Source of the DNA: Allacma fusca
Taxonomy: Eukaryota; Arthropoda; Collembola; Symphypleona; Sminthuridae
NCBI GenBank assembly: GCA_947179485.1
Contig: OX359245.1
Span: 54,485,067 to 54,549,066, forward strand
Reading direction: 5' to 3'
Length of the DNA stretch: 64,000 bases
In this document: in pieces, positions 32,741 to 44,335 of the stretch
How the letters are laid out: every line of letters begins with the position of its first letter
Numbering within the stretch: position 1 is the stretch's first letter
The notes under the pieces: model-generated
What the model saw: the letters and a program-made list of their open reading frames with translations, nothing else
Told to the model about the DNA's origin: nothing
Databases searched by the model: none
Program-made: the position numbers and the translations under genes

Positions 32741-34383
32741 CAGTGCTCGGACTGGGTACAGAAACCGTGTACCCGTACCCGTGCCCACTTATTGGGTATT
32801 ACAAAATGCTGTACCTATACCCGTGCGCATACCCGAGTACCCGGGTAAATCTTTTTAGTACCCATACCCATGCGTGAAACTAAAATGTAGTACCTGTACC
32901 CACAATTTTTTGTGGGTTTGCTGACTGAAAATGCTCCATGATATTTACCTGTACTTTTGAAAATACCAAGCATTTCCAATTTGTAAAGATTTTGATCACC
33001 ATTAAAACATGTCCGAGATTTTCGGTATTTTCCCTAGGAATAAGGGTACAATATTTCAAGTTGTTTAAAAAATCATTTAAAGTCATTCATGGCTTATATT
33101 TAGTAAACGACAAAGAAATTCAAATGTAAATAATAGCTAGATGAATGCAATGAAATACATGTTCGTGAATTGGTTACAGATCAATTATTGTATCGTGTAA
33201 GGATAACCAGTTGGGATGAATTATTTAATACCAAACTCTCCATAATCAAAAACTTTGCTTTAAGACTTCGACAGCATCTAAAAAAATTGCTCCTGATTAA
33301 ATATTTTTCTCAATTTCAACTTCTTCAAAGAACAACAAGTTCAATTACAAAACAATATATTTGAACAGTGTTTAGAAAATACTATATGCATAATTTTAGT
33401 TGATCATCCTTTTTCCAGGTCAAATATTGTGGTTTCAGGGCGTAAACATTAGAAGCATGATTGAATATTTATTTTGCATTGGTTTACAAAAAACAATTTC
33501 ACATATTTATGGCGCCTGAGGTAACAATTTTTGACCAAGTTAGACTGAATTAGACTCAACTGCAGCCTCATGAGAGCTTTGTAAGCCAAGCACAGGTGCC
33601 TCCGCTATTAACGTCAAAATTATCAACAATACTCAAATTGATTGAAATCCAAATATTACCTACAAGGAATGATAATGTTCAAAATTTCATGGGTTTCTAA
33701 AATTTCTTAAATATTTACTTCAATAAATGATCAAAATGATCAAAGTGGCATTAATGCCCTTAGCATTTTCAAATGGCCAATCCTGGATACTTGTAACAAT
33801 AAGAAATGGATCTGGTTCGAAGCTAACAAATGTATCACAACTTATCTCATAATACGTCCTAAAATAATTTTAATGTTACTCTTTCAATGAAGCTAACTAA
33901 AATTAAACTGATGGACCTGTCCCTTGAAATTCTTCTTTACGTTTTATTTCTTTATTAGATTCCCAGGAGGAATCATTAGAAGAGTTAAAATGCAACAACC
34001 ACCAGTAATCAGAAATCCAACGAAGCCACGTGGGTCTTTTACTGATACTACCAAAGCAGGTTTACGCCAAACTCCACGTCTTAGCCGTAGTAATCCATCC
34101 CAGTAGGAATCCTTGACGTACCCAAAAATACTCGGGTACAGCATGCATGGGTACAGATATTTTACATTGTGATACCCGTATCTACTGGGTACTACCCAAT
34201 TGCCACTGAGTGAGTACCCATACCCGTCACCCGTACCTGTACCCACTTACCAGAGTCTAAAATCCAGAGTACCCGGGTAGTACCCGCGTATTTATGAGTA
34301 CGCAACTTCTGCACCTGGGTAGTACCCATACCTGTACCCGTACCCATTTACCCGAGTATTACCTGTACCCAGTGCGAGCACTG
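32741..34383. mobile_element. Non-autonomous hAT element, CAGTGCTCGG family, copy 2
   Basis: The 1643-bp element is homologous to 19068-20779. The left TIR is CAGTGCTCGGACTGGGTAC and the right TIR has one mismatch. The target duplication is atcatatc / atcacatc (32733-32740 and 34384-34391, 7 of 8). The paralogous region at about 22590-22620 carries the site as a single uninterrupted copy (attatcacatatgataat). No transposase is present. Confidence 0.93.
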
Positions 34384-34391
34384 ATCACATC

Positions 34392-35087
34392 TGATAAGCT
34401 TGTAATACTTCAATCATAATTTGTTTAATTAGAAATCCAAGAAGAAAGTCATTGTTAAAGAATTTTGATTTAATAATTGAATACACAACTGGTAATTGTT
34501 TTTCAACTAAACAAATTAAAGAGGGGACAAACATATTAAAAAGTCCCTAACCATGCCGGCAGGAGGCGGTAAACGCTGTTTTTTTCAAACGTTTTTCGGA
34601 ACCGGAACCCTATATCTGTATAAAAGAAATAAAACTAACGACTTAAACATTCAGTATAAACTTATCGGGAATATCAGCACGAGCTGAAATTATAAAACAA
34701 AATAATTCAACGAAAATATGTATTTAAAGTACAAGGAAATTATAACTTCTTATTCCAAGGTTCGCCTTTGATAAATTATGAAATCATAGCTAATGTTGAG
34801 GAAGTATAACCATCAGGAAGTAAAATGCATTTCTTCTTGTAGGAAATTGGTTTCATAAAGCTCATAAATTTCTCTAATGGAATGAAACTGCTTTTAATCC
34901 AATCAAATATTAACAAGCACTCCTCTTCCACGTTGAATAATTCCAACAACATTTGGTTTTAATTGAGTACAATTTGAAGCGTTCTAGGGTTCGGCATGCA
35001 ATTGTCAGCACTACGAAACATCTAGAGCTAGCTAACTGTAATTGCTAGTGAAATAGATTCTGCTGTTGATACAGCAGTAACCTTCGG
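34392..35087 (+). promoter_or_regulatory. Upstream region of IR gene B
   Basis: Colinear with 22615-23277 upstream of gene A, including TATAAAAG at 34619-34626 and an AACTTATCGGGAATATCAGC-like block. Confidence 0.4.
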
Positions 35088-37254
35088 ATGACGATGAAAA
35101 TTTCAGGAAAAATTTCCCTTTGGATACATTTTACCACAATTTTACGCCTTATATCTTGTAAAGACCATTCGGTAGTCTTCAGAGACCTGAAATTCTGGCA
35201 AGGGGTATTTCGGGACTGTTTAAAACTCCTTTACACCCCGAAAATAAAACTAGAGAATCTTCATGAAAACATAAACCCGGCTACCATTCCGGGAATCTTG
35301 AGAACGCAATTTTTTCAGACTACTTGAATACATTCAAGCTTATTCAAAACCGTCCAATTGACAGTCTGTATTTTTATTCTTTAACGGAGAAGTGCTGAAG
35401 TCCTCCAAATCATTTTCTAACTATTCTTCTCGCAGTTTCGGCTTCCTTACAACCTATAAAGTCCAGCCGTACATAACGTTGGGATTGATTATCAAAGCTC
35501 CAACAATAACAGAATTTTAGAAGAACAACAAGTTGTTCACAAAATTTTACACCATGTTTACCCTCCACAGCAACTTGAACTGGTTTTCTGCCGTTTACTT
35601 TCTAAATCAAAGTTACAAACATAAAAATCCAAGGATTAAAACTAACCACATTTACATTCACACTTTCTAAAACTGTGCCGCAAATGCTTTCTGCAGGCTT
35701 GGAAATTTCACGATCTAAAAATTGATCGTAACCGAAATAACATTACTCAATTCAGAGAAAAATTGCAAATGTTCTGTAATTACCAAAGCCGGCACAAACT
35801 CCACTTCCCGGGATACGAAGTAACCGGCTTTCATTCGAAGATGGCAAGCGTATTCACTCCATTAATTGGCATGCGCAAACATGTAATTACATATTTACAT
35901 TCAACACCGCCCTGACCCACTATGAATTTGTTATCATGTCAATAGCAAAAAATAGATTCTCAAATTCGAGTTTCTTTAATCCATTCTACAGCAATGAGAG
36001 TCATCAGAACGCGCAAGGTAACCTTGACATAAAATCAGTAGTTTCGTTTCACTCCCATGAAAGTACACAAACGTTTTTGCCGTTAAGAAGCGATAGCATT
36101 ATGTTCATCTCCTGTGATGGGGTGGAAGAATTCCTAACCTATAAGATATACTTTGATCCATTTCAGGTTAACACTTGGCTTTGTATTTTCGGAGCTGCAA
36201 TCCTTACAGTGCTTTTCCTGAAATTTCACGTGAAACACAACCAAGTATACGGAATTCTCTTATTTCATTTAAGAACACTTCTGGAGCAATTGGATGTGGA
36301 ATTGGGTAATGTTCCAAAAACGAAGGAATTAAAACTGGTCATGGCCCCATGGTTATTGGCCTCCATTGTTTTGTGCAATGCTTACAAAGGGATCCTCACT
36401 TCTGACCTCACAGCACTCAAACCTGCCAAAGGTTTTGAATATTTCGATAACCTCACGGATTTTGACTTACTTATAGAGCCCTACCCAGTATTTATTAATT
36501 TCACATGGGCCCTCGAATCTAACCCACGTTTAAACGATAACATTATTTCTCGTATTTGGCCTACTCAGTATGAATTATTTGAAATATTTAAACCCTCGTC
36601 GAAAAAACAGCCCTCGAGGCCAAGCAGCGAGACAGATTTCAAGTTAGTCTAACCACACCAAGTTATAGATATTTGTATATCTCCAAATTTGGAAGTTTTA
36701 TCTTCCAATTTGTGCTCCGTCACATCCCTTCCCAGTATGAGATTCAATACGAAATATCTTCACGGGGTTAGAAATTCCTTAAAAAGGTCCAAACACATGT
36801 GTTTTCCTTACAACCCATTAGTGAAAACATTTGAGGATCATATTCTGTCGTGTGATCGTGTATAGCTTTCGTCGATTTTGAGAGCAATATTATGAATCTG
36901 CAGATTTCAAAGGTGAAAAGGAAGGCTTTGTTGAAACACCCTTTGATTTTGGGAAGGGAGAAGATTATTTCGGGGACACTCGGATGGGGATTTGGAGACT
37001 CTTCGTCATACTCCTTATTGAGCTTTCTTAGGCAGCTTCATGAAGTTGGGATTTTCCTTTGGGTTGAAAGAAGAATCAGGTCTATACAAGAAACAGGGCT
37101 GGAGTTGAAATATTGGATTAGCACGCCAAGAGGTGTTGAGAGACTTAAAATCTCATCTAATTTCGCTCAAACCTTATTCAGGATGTTCGCTTTTATGTCC
37201 TCCTTTTGTTCTGTTTCTTTTGTCTGTGAAATGGCCACAGGGCTATTCAGGTAG
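35088..37254 (+). pseudogene. IR-like receptor gene, copy B, decayed
   Basis: Homologous over its full length to copy A, including a matching start (ATGAAAATTTCAGG at 35094) and the C-terminal M4. It is disabled by a deletion of about 15 bp near 35280 (frameshift), a TAG at 35518-35520 where copy A has CAG, and a one-base loss near 35667. A further one-base loss lies near 36608, and more in-frame stops near 36770 and 36864. The central stretch 35936-36652 (M1, pore, M3) is still open and reads well, so decay looks fairly recent. The same upstream and downstream units flank it as for copy A. Confidence 0.9.
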
Positions 37255-38028
37255 TTCTTTGTTAACCAAATTCTAACAGGGCTTTAAAAGAAGGTAATTG
37301 AGTATTTAATTTACAAAACAGCGACATTATGTAATTTACGATTACATTTTATTGTCGAATATTGTAATATGTACATTTATTTATATATTTTGCACCAAGC
37401 TATCTGCGCACAAAGTGAAATGTTCCCATACATGATTTCGCTGTTATATTATTTAAGCTCATGATGTATTGATTTCAAATTTTAATCCAAAATAAAAGTT
37501 ATCCATTTCTTGTAGGAAATAGTATTTGAATATTCATTCATTACACATTCTGTAGACATTTAGTGAAATAAAACCTTTAACGTGTCCTAAAGCAGAAGCC
37601 GAATGTGTCACATAATTCATCTAATTGTATTCGTTTGAATTTAAGATTGCAGTTTTTAAAATTTAATTTTTACAACAAGAATAAATTACAGATGATATTT
37701 TGGGAAATAAGAAGCCGCAATTTCATAGGACCAAAAATTTTGTGCACTTCAGGAATATTATAGTCAGAAATGTTTCCACATTGTCCCTTGCAAGAAGGAA
37801 CATAGTGAGATACATACTCCCGAAAGTATACATTTACACGCTAAATCATTTTATGTAAACAATTTCATTAGGTTAGCACAAAAAGACTCGGTATGAGGTG
37901 TTGTCATGCAGAGACTCAACCGTCTAAAATTTATACACGAACATTACAAGCTGTAATAGTATTGCTTATAAGCTAATAATTTAGTAGTACATACGATATT
38001 GTTCACCCGACATTTTAAAAATTTTTGT
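37255..38028 (+). repeat. IR gene B 3' flank, duplicated unit
   Basis: Colinear with 25450-26425 behind copy A. Confidence 0.7.
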
Positions 38029-38100
38029 TAGCAGAGGGTGGTTCCGATCCACGGACCTCTGGGTTATGGGCCCAGCACGCTTCCACTGCGCCACTCTGCT
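38029..38100 (-). tRNA. Initiator tRNA-Met copy with A58G and a broken T-stem pair, probably pseudogene
   Basis: Two differences from the intact copies: A58 to G in the T-loop (shared with 26426), and a C where the 3' T-stem needs G, leaving a mismatch at the base of the T-stem. Both A58G copies lie downstream of an IR gene, and both intact minus-strand copies lie upstream of one. Confidence 0.8.
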
Positions 38101-38885
38101 AGCTCTTAAATACTCGAAGAAAGTAGAGGCATCTGCTGACAATGAGAACGTCAATGATTTCCCCAAAATAATGATGCAATTTCAAATGCTATTTCAACCC
38201 GAATTAAAAAAATGTTGTAGCCTTAGTAAGAAATCAAATGCTAGGATAAAAAATATGGCAATTCTATTCAGGTTTATGTCATGGCTCATTAGAATGGACA
38301 ATTTAAAAATAACCATTTAAGAAATATCTGAAACTATGACAAAATACAGGCAGATTACAAGGCACTGCAGGAAGAATATTTTATATATATTACAAGTTAA
38401 AATCTTTTTGATTTGTTAATCAGATTTTTACAGGAACTTAACAGGAGATAATTGAACGTTAAATTACGATATTAATTGCTTGATTACATTTGATTGTGGA
38501 ATATTGTTATACATGTATTTGTACATATACATACATACATACATGCAACAAGATGACCCCTGCACACTGAGTGAAAAATCAGTAATGTTCTCATGTATGA
38601 TTCTACTGTTGTTATTGACGATCATATGTTAAGCATTTCCTGTAGGAAATAGCATACAAAAATTCATTCGCGACACATTCTGTAGACATTTTTTGAAGTA
38701 AGCTCTCTCGCGTGTTCTAAACAGACGAAAGCAGCAGTGGACTGTCACAAAACTCATGTGGGTACCAACTGAGCAAATTTCCTGAAAAACATCTTTAGGG
38801 ACAAAAACTTTTCATTTCAAGAGAACAGGCAGGTATGGCAGAATATGTTATGTGCATATGTATTGTTATACACGTTTTCTCACCT
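38101..38885 (+). repeat. Second orphan IR 3' flank
   Basis: Bases 38400-38830 again match the IR 3' flank (ACATACATACATACATGCAA run, CGTGTTCTAAACAGACG-like block) without any receptor sequence. This repeats the situation at 21160. Confidence 0.65.
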
Positions 38886-38888
38886 TGT

Positions 38889-39085
38889 TAGTAATACACA
38901 GAGATGCGCCCGTTACGTTACTTTTACCAAACAATAACGGAATAACGCCGTTTTTAACGTAACGGCCTATATTTGGAGCAGGCAATAACGTAACGGTAAC
39001 GGAACTAGGGTTTGCTAAACATTTATCGGAATAACTATAGCGTTTCAGCGTGTGTAAACAGAAAACGATATTGTAACGCAACGCA
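38889..39085. repeat. TAACG-motif cluster, probable partial TIR element
   Basis: Starts CAGAGATGCGCCCGTTACG, which looks like a hAT-type terminus, followed by a dense array of GTTACG/TAACGG motifs in both orientations. No opposing terminus was found, so it is probably truncated. Confidence 0.45.
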
Positions 39086-39353
39086 ACGCTATCAAATAAA
39101 TATATCGTCTGCTAAACTTCCTAACCGGCTAAAATAAAATATAGAATGCAGACCGGTATTTAGCGCTGTCGCTCAAAACTCAAACCAGCCATAATTGCCC
39201 CATTTCCCTCAACTTGACCACACCTTCCGCTCCCCTTACAATAATCCACCGTACTACCCATCTACTAATAATGATCACATTATTTCCCCTCCACTTCCCT
39301 TTCAATTACATTGCCCTCCACTTCCCCTCCATGTTATCAGGTGACCCAGGGTC
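39086..39353. other. C-rich low-complexity stretch
   Basis: Pyrimidine-rich on the plus strand (repeated CCCCTCC/CTTCCC). No gene seen. Confidence 0.4.
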
Positions 39354-39405
39354 AAATCAGGACAGTCCTGATTAAATCAGGACAGTCCTGATTAAATCAG
39401 GACTT
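39354..39405. repeat. 20-bp palindromic tandem repeat
   Basis: AATCAGGACAGTCCTGATT, itself an almost perfect palindrome, is repeated with a 20-bp period about 2.5 times. Confidence 0.85.
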
Positions 39406-40265
39406 CTAGGCACACTGCTGTGGAGATACAAAGCAGTCTCGCTATGAGGGAATTATCGTTCCTAGGAAGCATTTATACTCCGTCCTGCGACCTACGCATT
39501 TACACAATCCTTCGACCGAGAGCATGTGTAAAGCGAAATAAATTTCCCGTCCCTTGTGAAACTGTGAATACCTCATATAACGAGATTTCACTCTACTTCA
39601 TTTACCAATAGTATAAATATATGTGTGCATTGGCATTCTAATAGCAATTTTGTGCACTCGCGGACTGTATTCACAATTTTATTAATATAATTTAAGCCAG
39701 TACACAAGGTTATGCAAGCCTGTTTATTTGTATAATCACATACAGGCATGAGCAACTGCTGGCAGGATTGAGCCCCATTAACGTCCCGAGATGAAGGGAG
39801 GTGGTACGCCCCAGGCTATTTCTTAAATACGGGTTTTAGAGGCTCGGAATTGATGCAAACTTGTTCACTGGCATACAAGGAGCTTAAATTAATTTTTATT
39901 AAACCGAAGGGTAACATGATACCAGGCCTGGTTTTGGCCACTTAGAAATGCATTACTAGAGTTGTTGTATGCCGATTTGCACAAAATAAAATGCGTTCGT
40001 GCTTAAAATCAAATCTCGAATCTAATTTTGGTGACTACTGTTTCACTCCGGCATCCAAAGCGGGCAGCATGATGCCCGGAATGACCAAACGTTTAAAATT
40101 TGTACCAAATGAATGCAGTTTTTTATTTTGAGGCACGGTTTCCATATAAATCTGTTATTGTTGTTGTGTCGCGATGTCTATCCGTGATACCCGGACCTTG
40201 ACAAAAACAACCAATATCTTCAATAAATTAAAAAGAGAGAATTCTCACGATACTAGATGGATCTA
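39406..40265. other. Intergenic; part of a duplicated unit
   Basis: Bases 39750-39800 match the CTGCTGGCAGG..CGTCCCGAGATGA block of the units near 12130 and 26850. The remainder has no recognised feature. Confidence 0.4.
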
Positions 40266-40474
40266 CCTGTAATTCTGATGAACGATCCACACCGGGTAAC
40301 ATTAAAAACTTCCCTGATTGTATCCGTATTTGCATAACAATTTTTCTTTAAACACGCCAACGAATTTAAAAATCCCTGTGCGCAAAAAAGAAACCTTTCC
40401 CTTTAAGGTTTTCCCTGACTTAAATGTTTTGCTGGGAAGAATCTTCCCGTATTCCCCCAAAAATCCGATCCCTG
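40266..40474. mobile_element. 5'-truncated hAT-like MITE, CAGGGGTCGGA family
   Basis: The right half (ACGCCAACGAATTTAAAAA.., GAAGAATCTTCCC.., AAAATCCGATCCCTG) matches the family at 29654. The left terminus is missing. Confidence 0.7.
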
Positions 40475-40651
40475 ACATTTTGTAAAACAAATTGTTACAA
40501 CAACAAAACAACATTATTAATTACAAAATGGCTTCGTTATTCATGGGTGTATTTAATTCAATTAAGTAATTAGTAATAATTCGGTTTTCTTGTCACGGCA
40601 TATCAAACCGTGTGCACGCAAAATTATCCAGCAACTAATTCCGTGTGAGCT

Positions 40652-40709
40652 CAGTATTAGGACGTATTACTCCGTGTGAAGTGGAAAATAAATTGATTAC
40701 GGAGACCTG
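40652..40709 (+). promoter_or_regulatory. Conserved block immediately upstream of IR gene C
   Basis: Shares about 58 aligned bases with 14156-14217 on the opposite strand and ends about 15 bp before the ATG. It could include the transcription start of the receptor. No TATA box was identified close by. Confidence 0.45.
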
Positions 40710-40723
40710 AGTACAACTGAACA

Positions 40724-42895
40724 ATGAAACTTTTAACAAATTTACGATTTTGTATACTATTTTGTACGATTACACCCTCAGTATTTAGCAAAAAACATTC
40801 GGTAAATTTCAAAGATTTAAGTTTCTGGCAAGCGGTATTTCAAGACTGTTTGAAAATCTTTTACAGTCCAAAAGTGACAATAGAGAACCTTCATGAAAGC
40901 ATCCACCCACTAGTGTACTACACAGTCCCATACATGAAATCTCCAAACCCAAAGATTACCAGCCTCATTGAATACATCCAATCCGTGTCAAAGCCATCCA
41001 ACTGTCAGTCCGTTTTTTTATTCTTCAACGGGGAAGCACTGAAATCCTGGAAAGCCTATTCCTATTACGCATCACGAAGCGAAGGATTTCTCACCAGCTA
41101 TCAAGTCCAGCCTTATGTAATATTAGGGGTAATAATCAAAGCTCCTTCGAAATTTGAATACCATAGGAATGCCCAGTTCTTCACAGAATTTTATGCTGCC
41201 TTCTACCAGCACCATAATTTAAACTGGTTTTTGTCAATATATCTTCTAAATCCAAATTATAAGAAAATAATCCCTACGATAAGTAAGACCAAAAACATCC
41301 AAATTCACGCCTGGCTCAAATTCTGCCACGAATGTTTTCACATGAGATGGAAAGCTCACGATATAGTGATCCAGACAAATGATCCTATATACTCCCGGGA
41401 AAACATTCAAACCATCTGCAATTACCATAGCCATAATAAAATCTATCAACCGGAGCTTGCAAACATTAACATGGGAAAGCAGAACTTATTCCTTCACCTG
41501 CTTCAAATGGGGAAACGCGTATTTACTGCCAAAACGGATTTGGTAAATTATGAATTTATTATCATGTCAATAGCAAATGAAAGATTCTCAAATTCAAGTT
41601 TCTTCAGCCCCTATTTTGACAGTCTCCAAGGTGAAGACAGTAGAATTATTAATTCTCATGTTTTGTTCAACTCCCGTGAGAGCACCCAGGCATTTTTGCC
41701 TTTGAGAAGTGACAGCGTCATGTTCATTTCCTGCGACGGTGTGGAAACGTCCCTGACCTACAAAATCTACAGCGACCCATTTCAGGATAATACTTGGGTC
41801 AGCATTTTTGCATTTGCAATCCTCACGGGGATTTTCCTGGAATTTCACGTAAAGCAATCCCTCGTTAAAATCTACCCCATGCTGATGCTACCTTTAAGAG
41901 CACTTTTGGAGCAAGTGGACGTGGATGAGAGTGAGGTTCCAAGGACAAGAAAACTCAAAATGGTCATGACCATGTGGTTGCTGGCCTCCGTAGTTTTGAG
42001 TAATGCATACAAAGGGATCCTCACTTCTGACCTCACAGCCCTCAAACCTGCAAATGGTTTCCAAGCTTTTGACAACCTTACGGATTTTGACTTGATTATA
42101 TCCCCCTACAAAAACTTTTATGAAAGAAATATAGAAGCGACCAGGTCAGAATTTGATAGCTACATTATTTCTGACTTTCCGGTCCCTCCTCAAACAGACT
42201 TGAGAAGGTTGTTGAGGCCCTCGTCGGAAGAATTAATTCTTGAGGCCAAAAAGAGGGATAGATACCAAGTGAGTGTAACATCGCTGAAGTATAGACTTTT
42301 GTTTTTTTCCAAAGTAGGGGGATTTTTCCTTAACTTTTTTTTCCGTCAAATCATAACTCAGGATGAGAATGACTGGCGGAGGTCTAGAAAGAATTTGAGA
42401 GTTCTGGAAAAGGCTGTGTGGATCTCCAAGCACTTGTGTTATCCTTTGAGACCTACTGTGCGAAATTTGATGGACCATGTCCTATCATGTGATCGGGTGG
42501 CTTTCTTGGATTTTGAGAGCAACATTATGAACTTGCAGATTTCAAAGGGGAAAGGGGCAAGTTTGAGGAAAACCCCTTTAATTCTGGGGAGGGAGAAACT
42601 TTTTACGGGGGTCGTTGGATGGGCTTGTGAGGACTCGACTTCTTATTCCCTATTGAGGTTTTTGGGGAAGATTAATGAAGCAGGGATATTTCTTTGGTTG
42701 GAGAGGAGGATGAATTCTGTACATGAGACTAAATTGGAGTTGAAGTATTGGATTAGTACTCCTCGAGGAGTTGAGGAGCTTAAAATATCCTCGAATTTCA
42801 CTCAAACTCTATTCAGTATATTTACTTTCTTGTGTGCGATTTGTGTTGGTTCCTTTGTTTTGGAAAAAATCATGGAAGTATTTTACTGGAACTAG
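40724..42895 (+). CDS. Divergent ionotropic receptor (IR)-like chemoreceptor, copy C
   Basis: An intact single-exon gene of 723 codons. It has a clear N-terminal signal-like segment (LLTNLRFCILFCTITPSVFS), with HSVNFKDLSFWQ following as in the other copies. M1 is near 357-377 (NTWVSIFAFAILTGIF) and the pore region near 386-400 (LPLRALLEQV). The M3-like helix is near 412-436 (MWLLASVVLSNAYKGILTSDL) and M4 near 691-717. Conserved cysteines include KFCHECF and LSCDRVAFLDFE. The likely role is a ligand-gated channel in chemosensory neurons. It is clearly paralogous to copy A but more diverged from it than copy B is. It has no tRNA neighbour. The ligand is unknown. Confidence 0.8.
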   Translation: MKLLTNLRFCILFCTITPSVFSKKHSVNFKDLSFWQAVFQDCLKIFYSPKVTIENLHESIHPLVYYTVPYMKSPNPKITSLIEYIQSVSKPSNCQSVFLFFNGEALKSWKAYSYYASRSEGFLTSYQVQPYVILGVIIKAPSKFEYHRNAQFFTEFYAAFYQHHNLNWFLSIYLLNPNYKKIIPTISKTKNIQIHAWLKFCHECFHMRWKAHDIVIQTNDPIYSRENIQTICNYHSHNKIYQPELANINMGKQNLFLHLLQMGKRVFTAKTDLVNYEFIIMSIANERFSNSSFFSPYFDSLQGEDSRIINSHVLFNSRESTQAFLPLRSDSVMFISCDGVETSLTYKIYSDPFQDNTWVSIFAFAILTGIFLEFHVKQSLVKIYPMLMLPLRALLEQVDVDESEVPRTRKLKMVMTMWLLASVVLSNAYKGILTSDLTALKPANGFQAFDNLTDFDLIISPYKNFYERNIEATRSEFDSYIISDFPVPPQTDLRRLLRPSSEELILEAKKRDRYQVSVTSLKYRLLFFSKVGGFFLNFFFRQIITQDENDWRRSRKNLRVLEKAVWISKHLCYPLRPTVRNLMDHVLSCDRVAFLDFESNIMNLQISKGKGASLRKTPLILGREKLFTGVVGWACEDSTSYSLLRFLGKINEAGIFLWLERRMNSVHETKLELKYWISTPRGVEELKISSNFTQTLFSIFTFLCAICVGSFVLEKIMEVFYWN

Positions 42896-43120
42896 ATAAT
42901 TGAGACCATTGGAATAGAAATTTGACGCTAAGGTAGTGTAAACCTCGAATAATCAATATTTAATTCTGGAGTTGCAAGATACCTCTGAAATACAAGATTT
43001 CTAAAATGTTAACAAGGTTTCTAAAAATAATTAAAATGGGATGTTATAAGTATAAGGAAGACAAACCTAATTATAAATTAGCGAACTCGTAATAAATAAA
43101 CAATTTCCTCATTCATAATA
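42896..43120. other. IR gene C downstream region
   Basis: AT-rich sequence with AATAAATAAA at 43091-43100 that may serve polyadenylation. Confidence 0.4.
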
Positions 43121-43990
43121 CAGTGAATTTCCTATATAGTGGTTTCCAAGGGAGTGGCAAATTCCTGCCACTATATAGAGATGCCACTATATGGTATTAA
43201 TGGCTAACTATATACTATTAATTTTTATAACTAATAACTGGCTAAATATATTTATAAAATAATTTATTTGTACAGAATGCGTAAAACTATGAGGTATGCA
43301 AAGGTCAGTAAGTTTAAAATATTCAGTAAATATAAATACCCTCACACTGGTAATATTGTAAGTAGTAGCAAACTTTTCAACTGCAAGGTCACCATTCCAG
43401 ACCGATTGGTCGGAGCTACTTGTGAAGAAATCCACATTTTTATGGCATGTACACTTTCCAAAACATCATCAAAATAATACAGCGTCCTTCCAGAAACCGA
43501 ATTTCGGCTTCAGATTATGGAAAACGTTTAAATTACGTTAAAAATAAATAACGAATTGAAACTTATTAGAAGTGGGCCAAGGTAAAAATACCAATGCTTT
43601 GTTGTGTAACTGTTCGTTTTACCTTTTAAGTCAATGACTAACTTCAGCTAATCATACTAGAGCTTCAGTATACCACAATAATAATTTCATGGTATGCAGT
43701 AACATTTAGAATTAAAATTGGACCAATCGACACAAACATTATTTATCTCCCGCACGTTTTATAACACTGTGTTATACCATTAACTAGCTAATTTTATGCC
43801 AACTGCCATTATAATTTTGCATGGCCGAGCCACCGTAACATATAATGGTGCCATTATAGAGGGAATACCATTATAGCGGGTGCCACTATATAGTATACCT
43901 TTGACATTGCAAACCTCTAGGGAGGGTTTTTTGATGCCACTAAAGAGGAAATGCCATCTAAGAGGAAACCACTATATGGGAAATTCACTG
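43121..43990. mobile_element. Tc1/mariner-superfamily (pogo-like) MITE
   Basis: Termini CAGTGAATTTCCTATATAG and CTATATGGGAAATTCACTG belong to an inverted repeat of about 27 bp with one mismatch, continuing GTGGTTTCC. TA dinucleotides at 43119-43120 and 43991-43992 fit the TA target duplication. Internal CACTATATAG and CCATTATAG motifs recur. No transposase frame is present. The CAGTG..TATAGTGG terminus resembles pogo/Tigger ends. Confidence 0.85.
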
Positions 43991-44335
43991 TATATTGAGA
44001 CGAAGTTAAAGTTGCGGAAGCGTAACATTCAGGAAGTAAAGGTGGTGACGTTGTTACATCTTGTTGCACACATAGGCAATTGAATTCGTAACTATCAAAT
44101 ATTTTGACTTTGAGAATAGTGCAGTATGTTTTAAATAATTATCTTAAATTAATAATCAGTATTCCTCTGGTACATTCAAACCGTCCAGGGAGTGTTAGTA
44201 TTTAACCCGTACTCCTTAAAACCGTTACTGGTTCTATGTCTACATTATGCTCATTTAGAAAATCTAGAGCTAACTAAATATATACACGTAAAAAATACAT
44301 TCTATTCTTGATGACACGATAACATCGCCATCACA
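43991..44335 (+). other. Upstream region of IR copy D
   Basis: No recognised promoter motif. It is only weakly similar to the regions upstream of copies A and B close to the gene. Confidence 0.4.
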
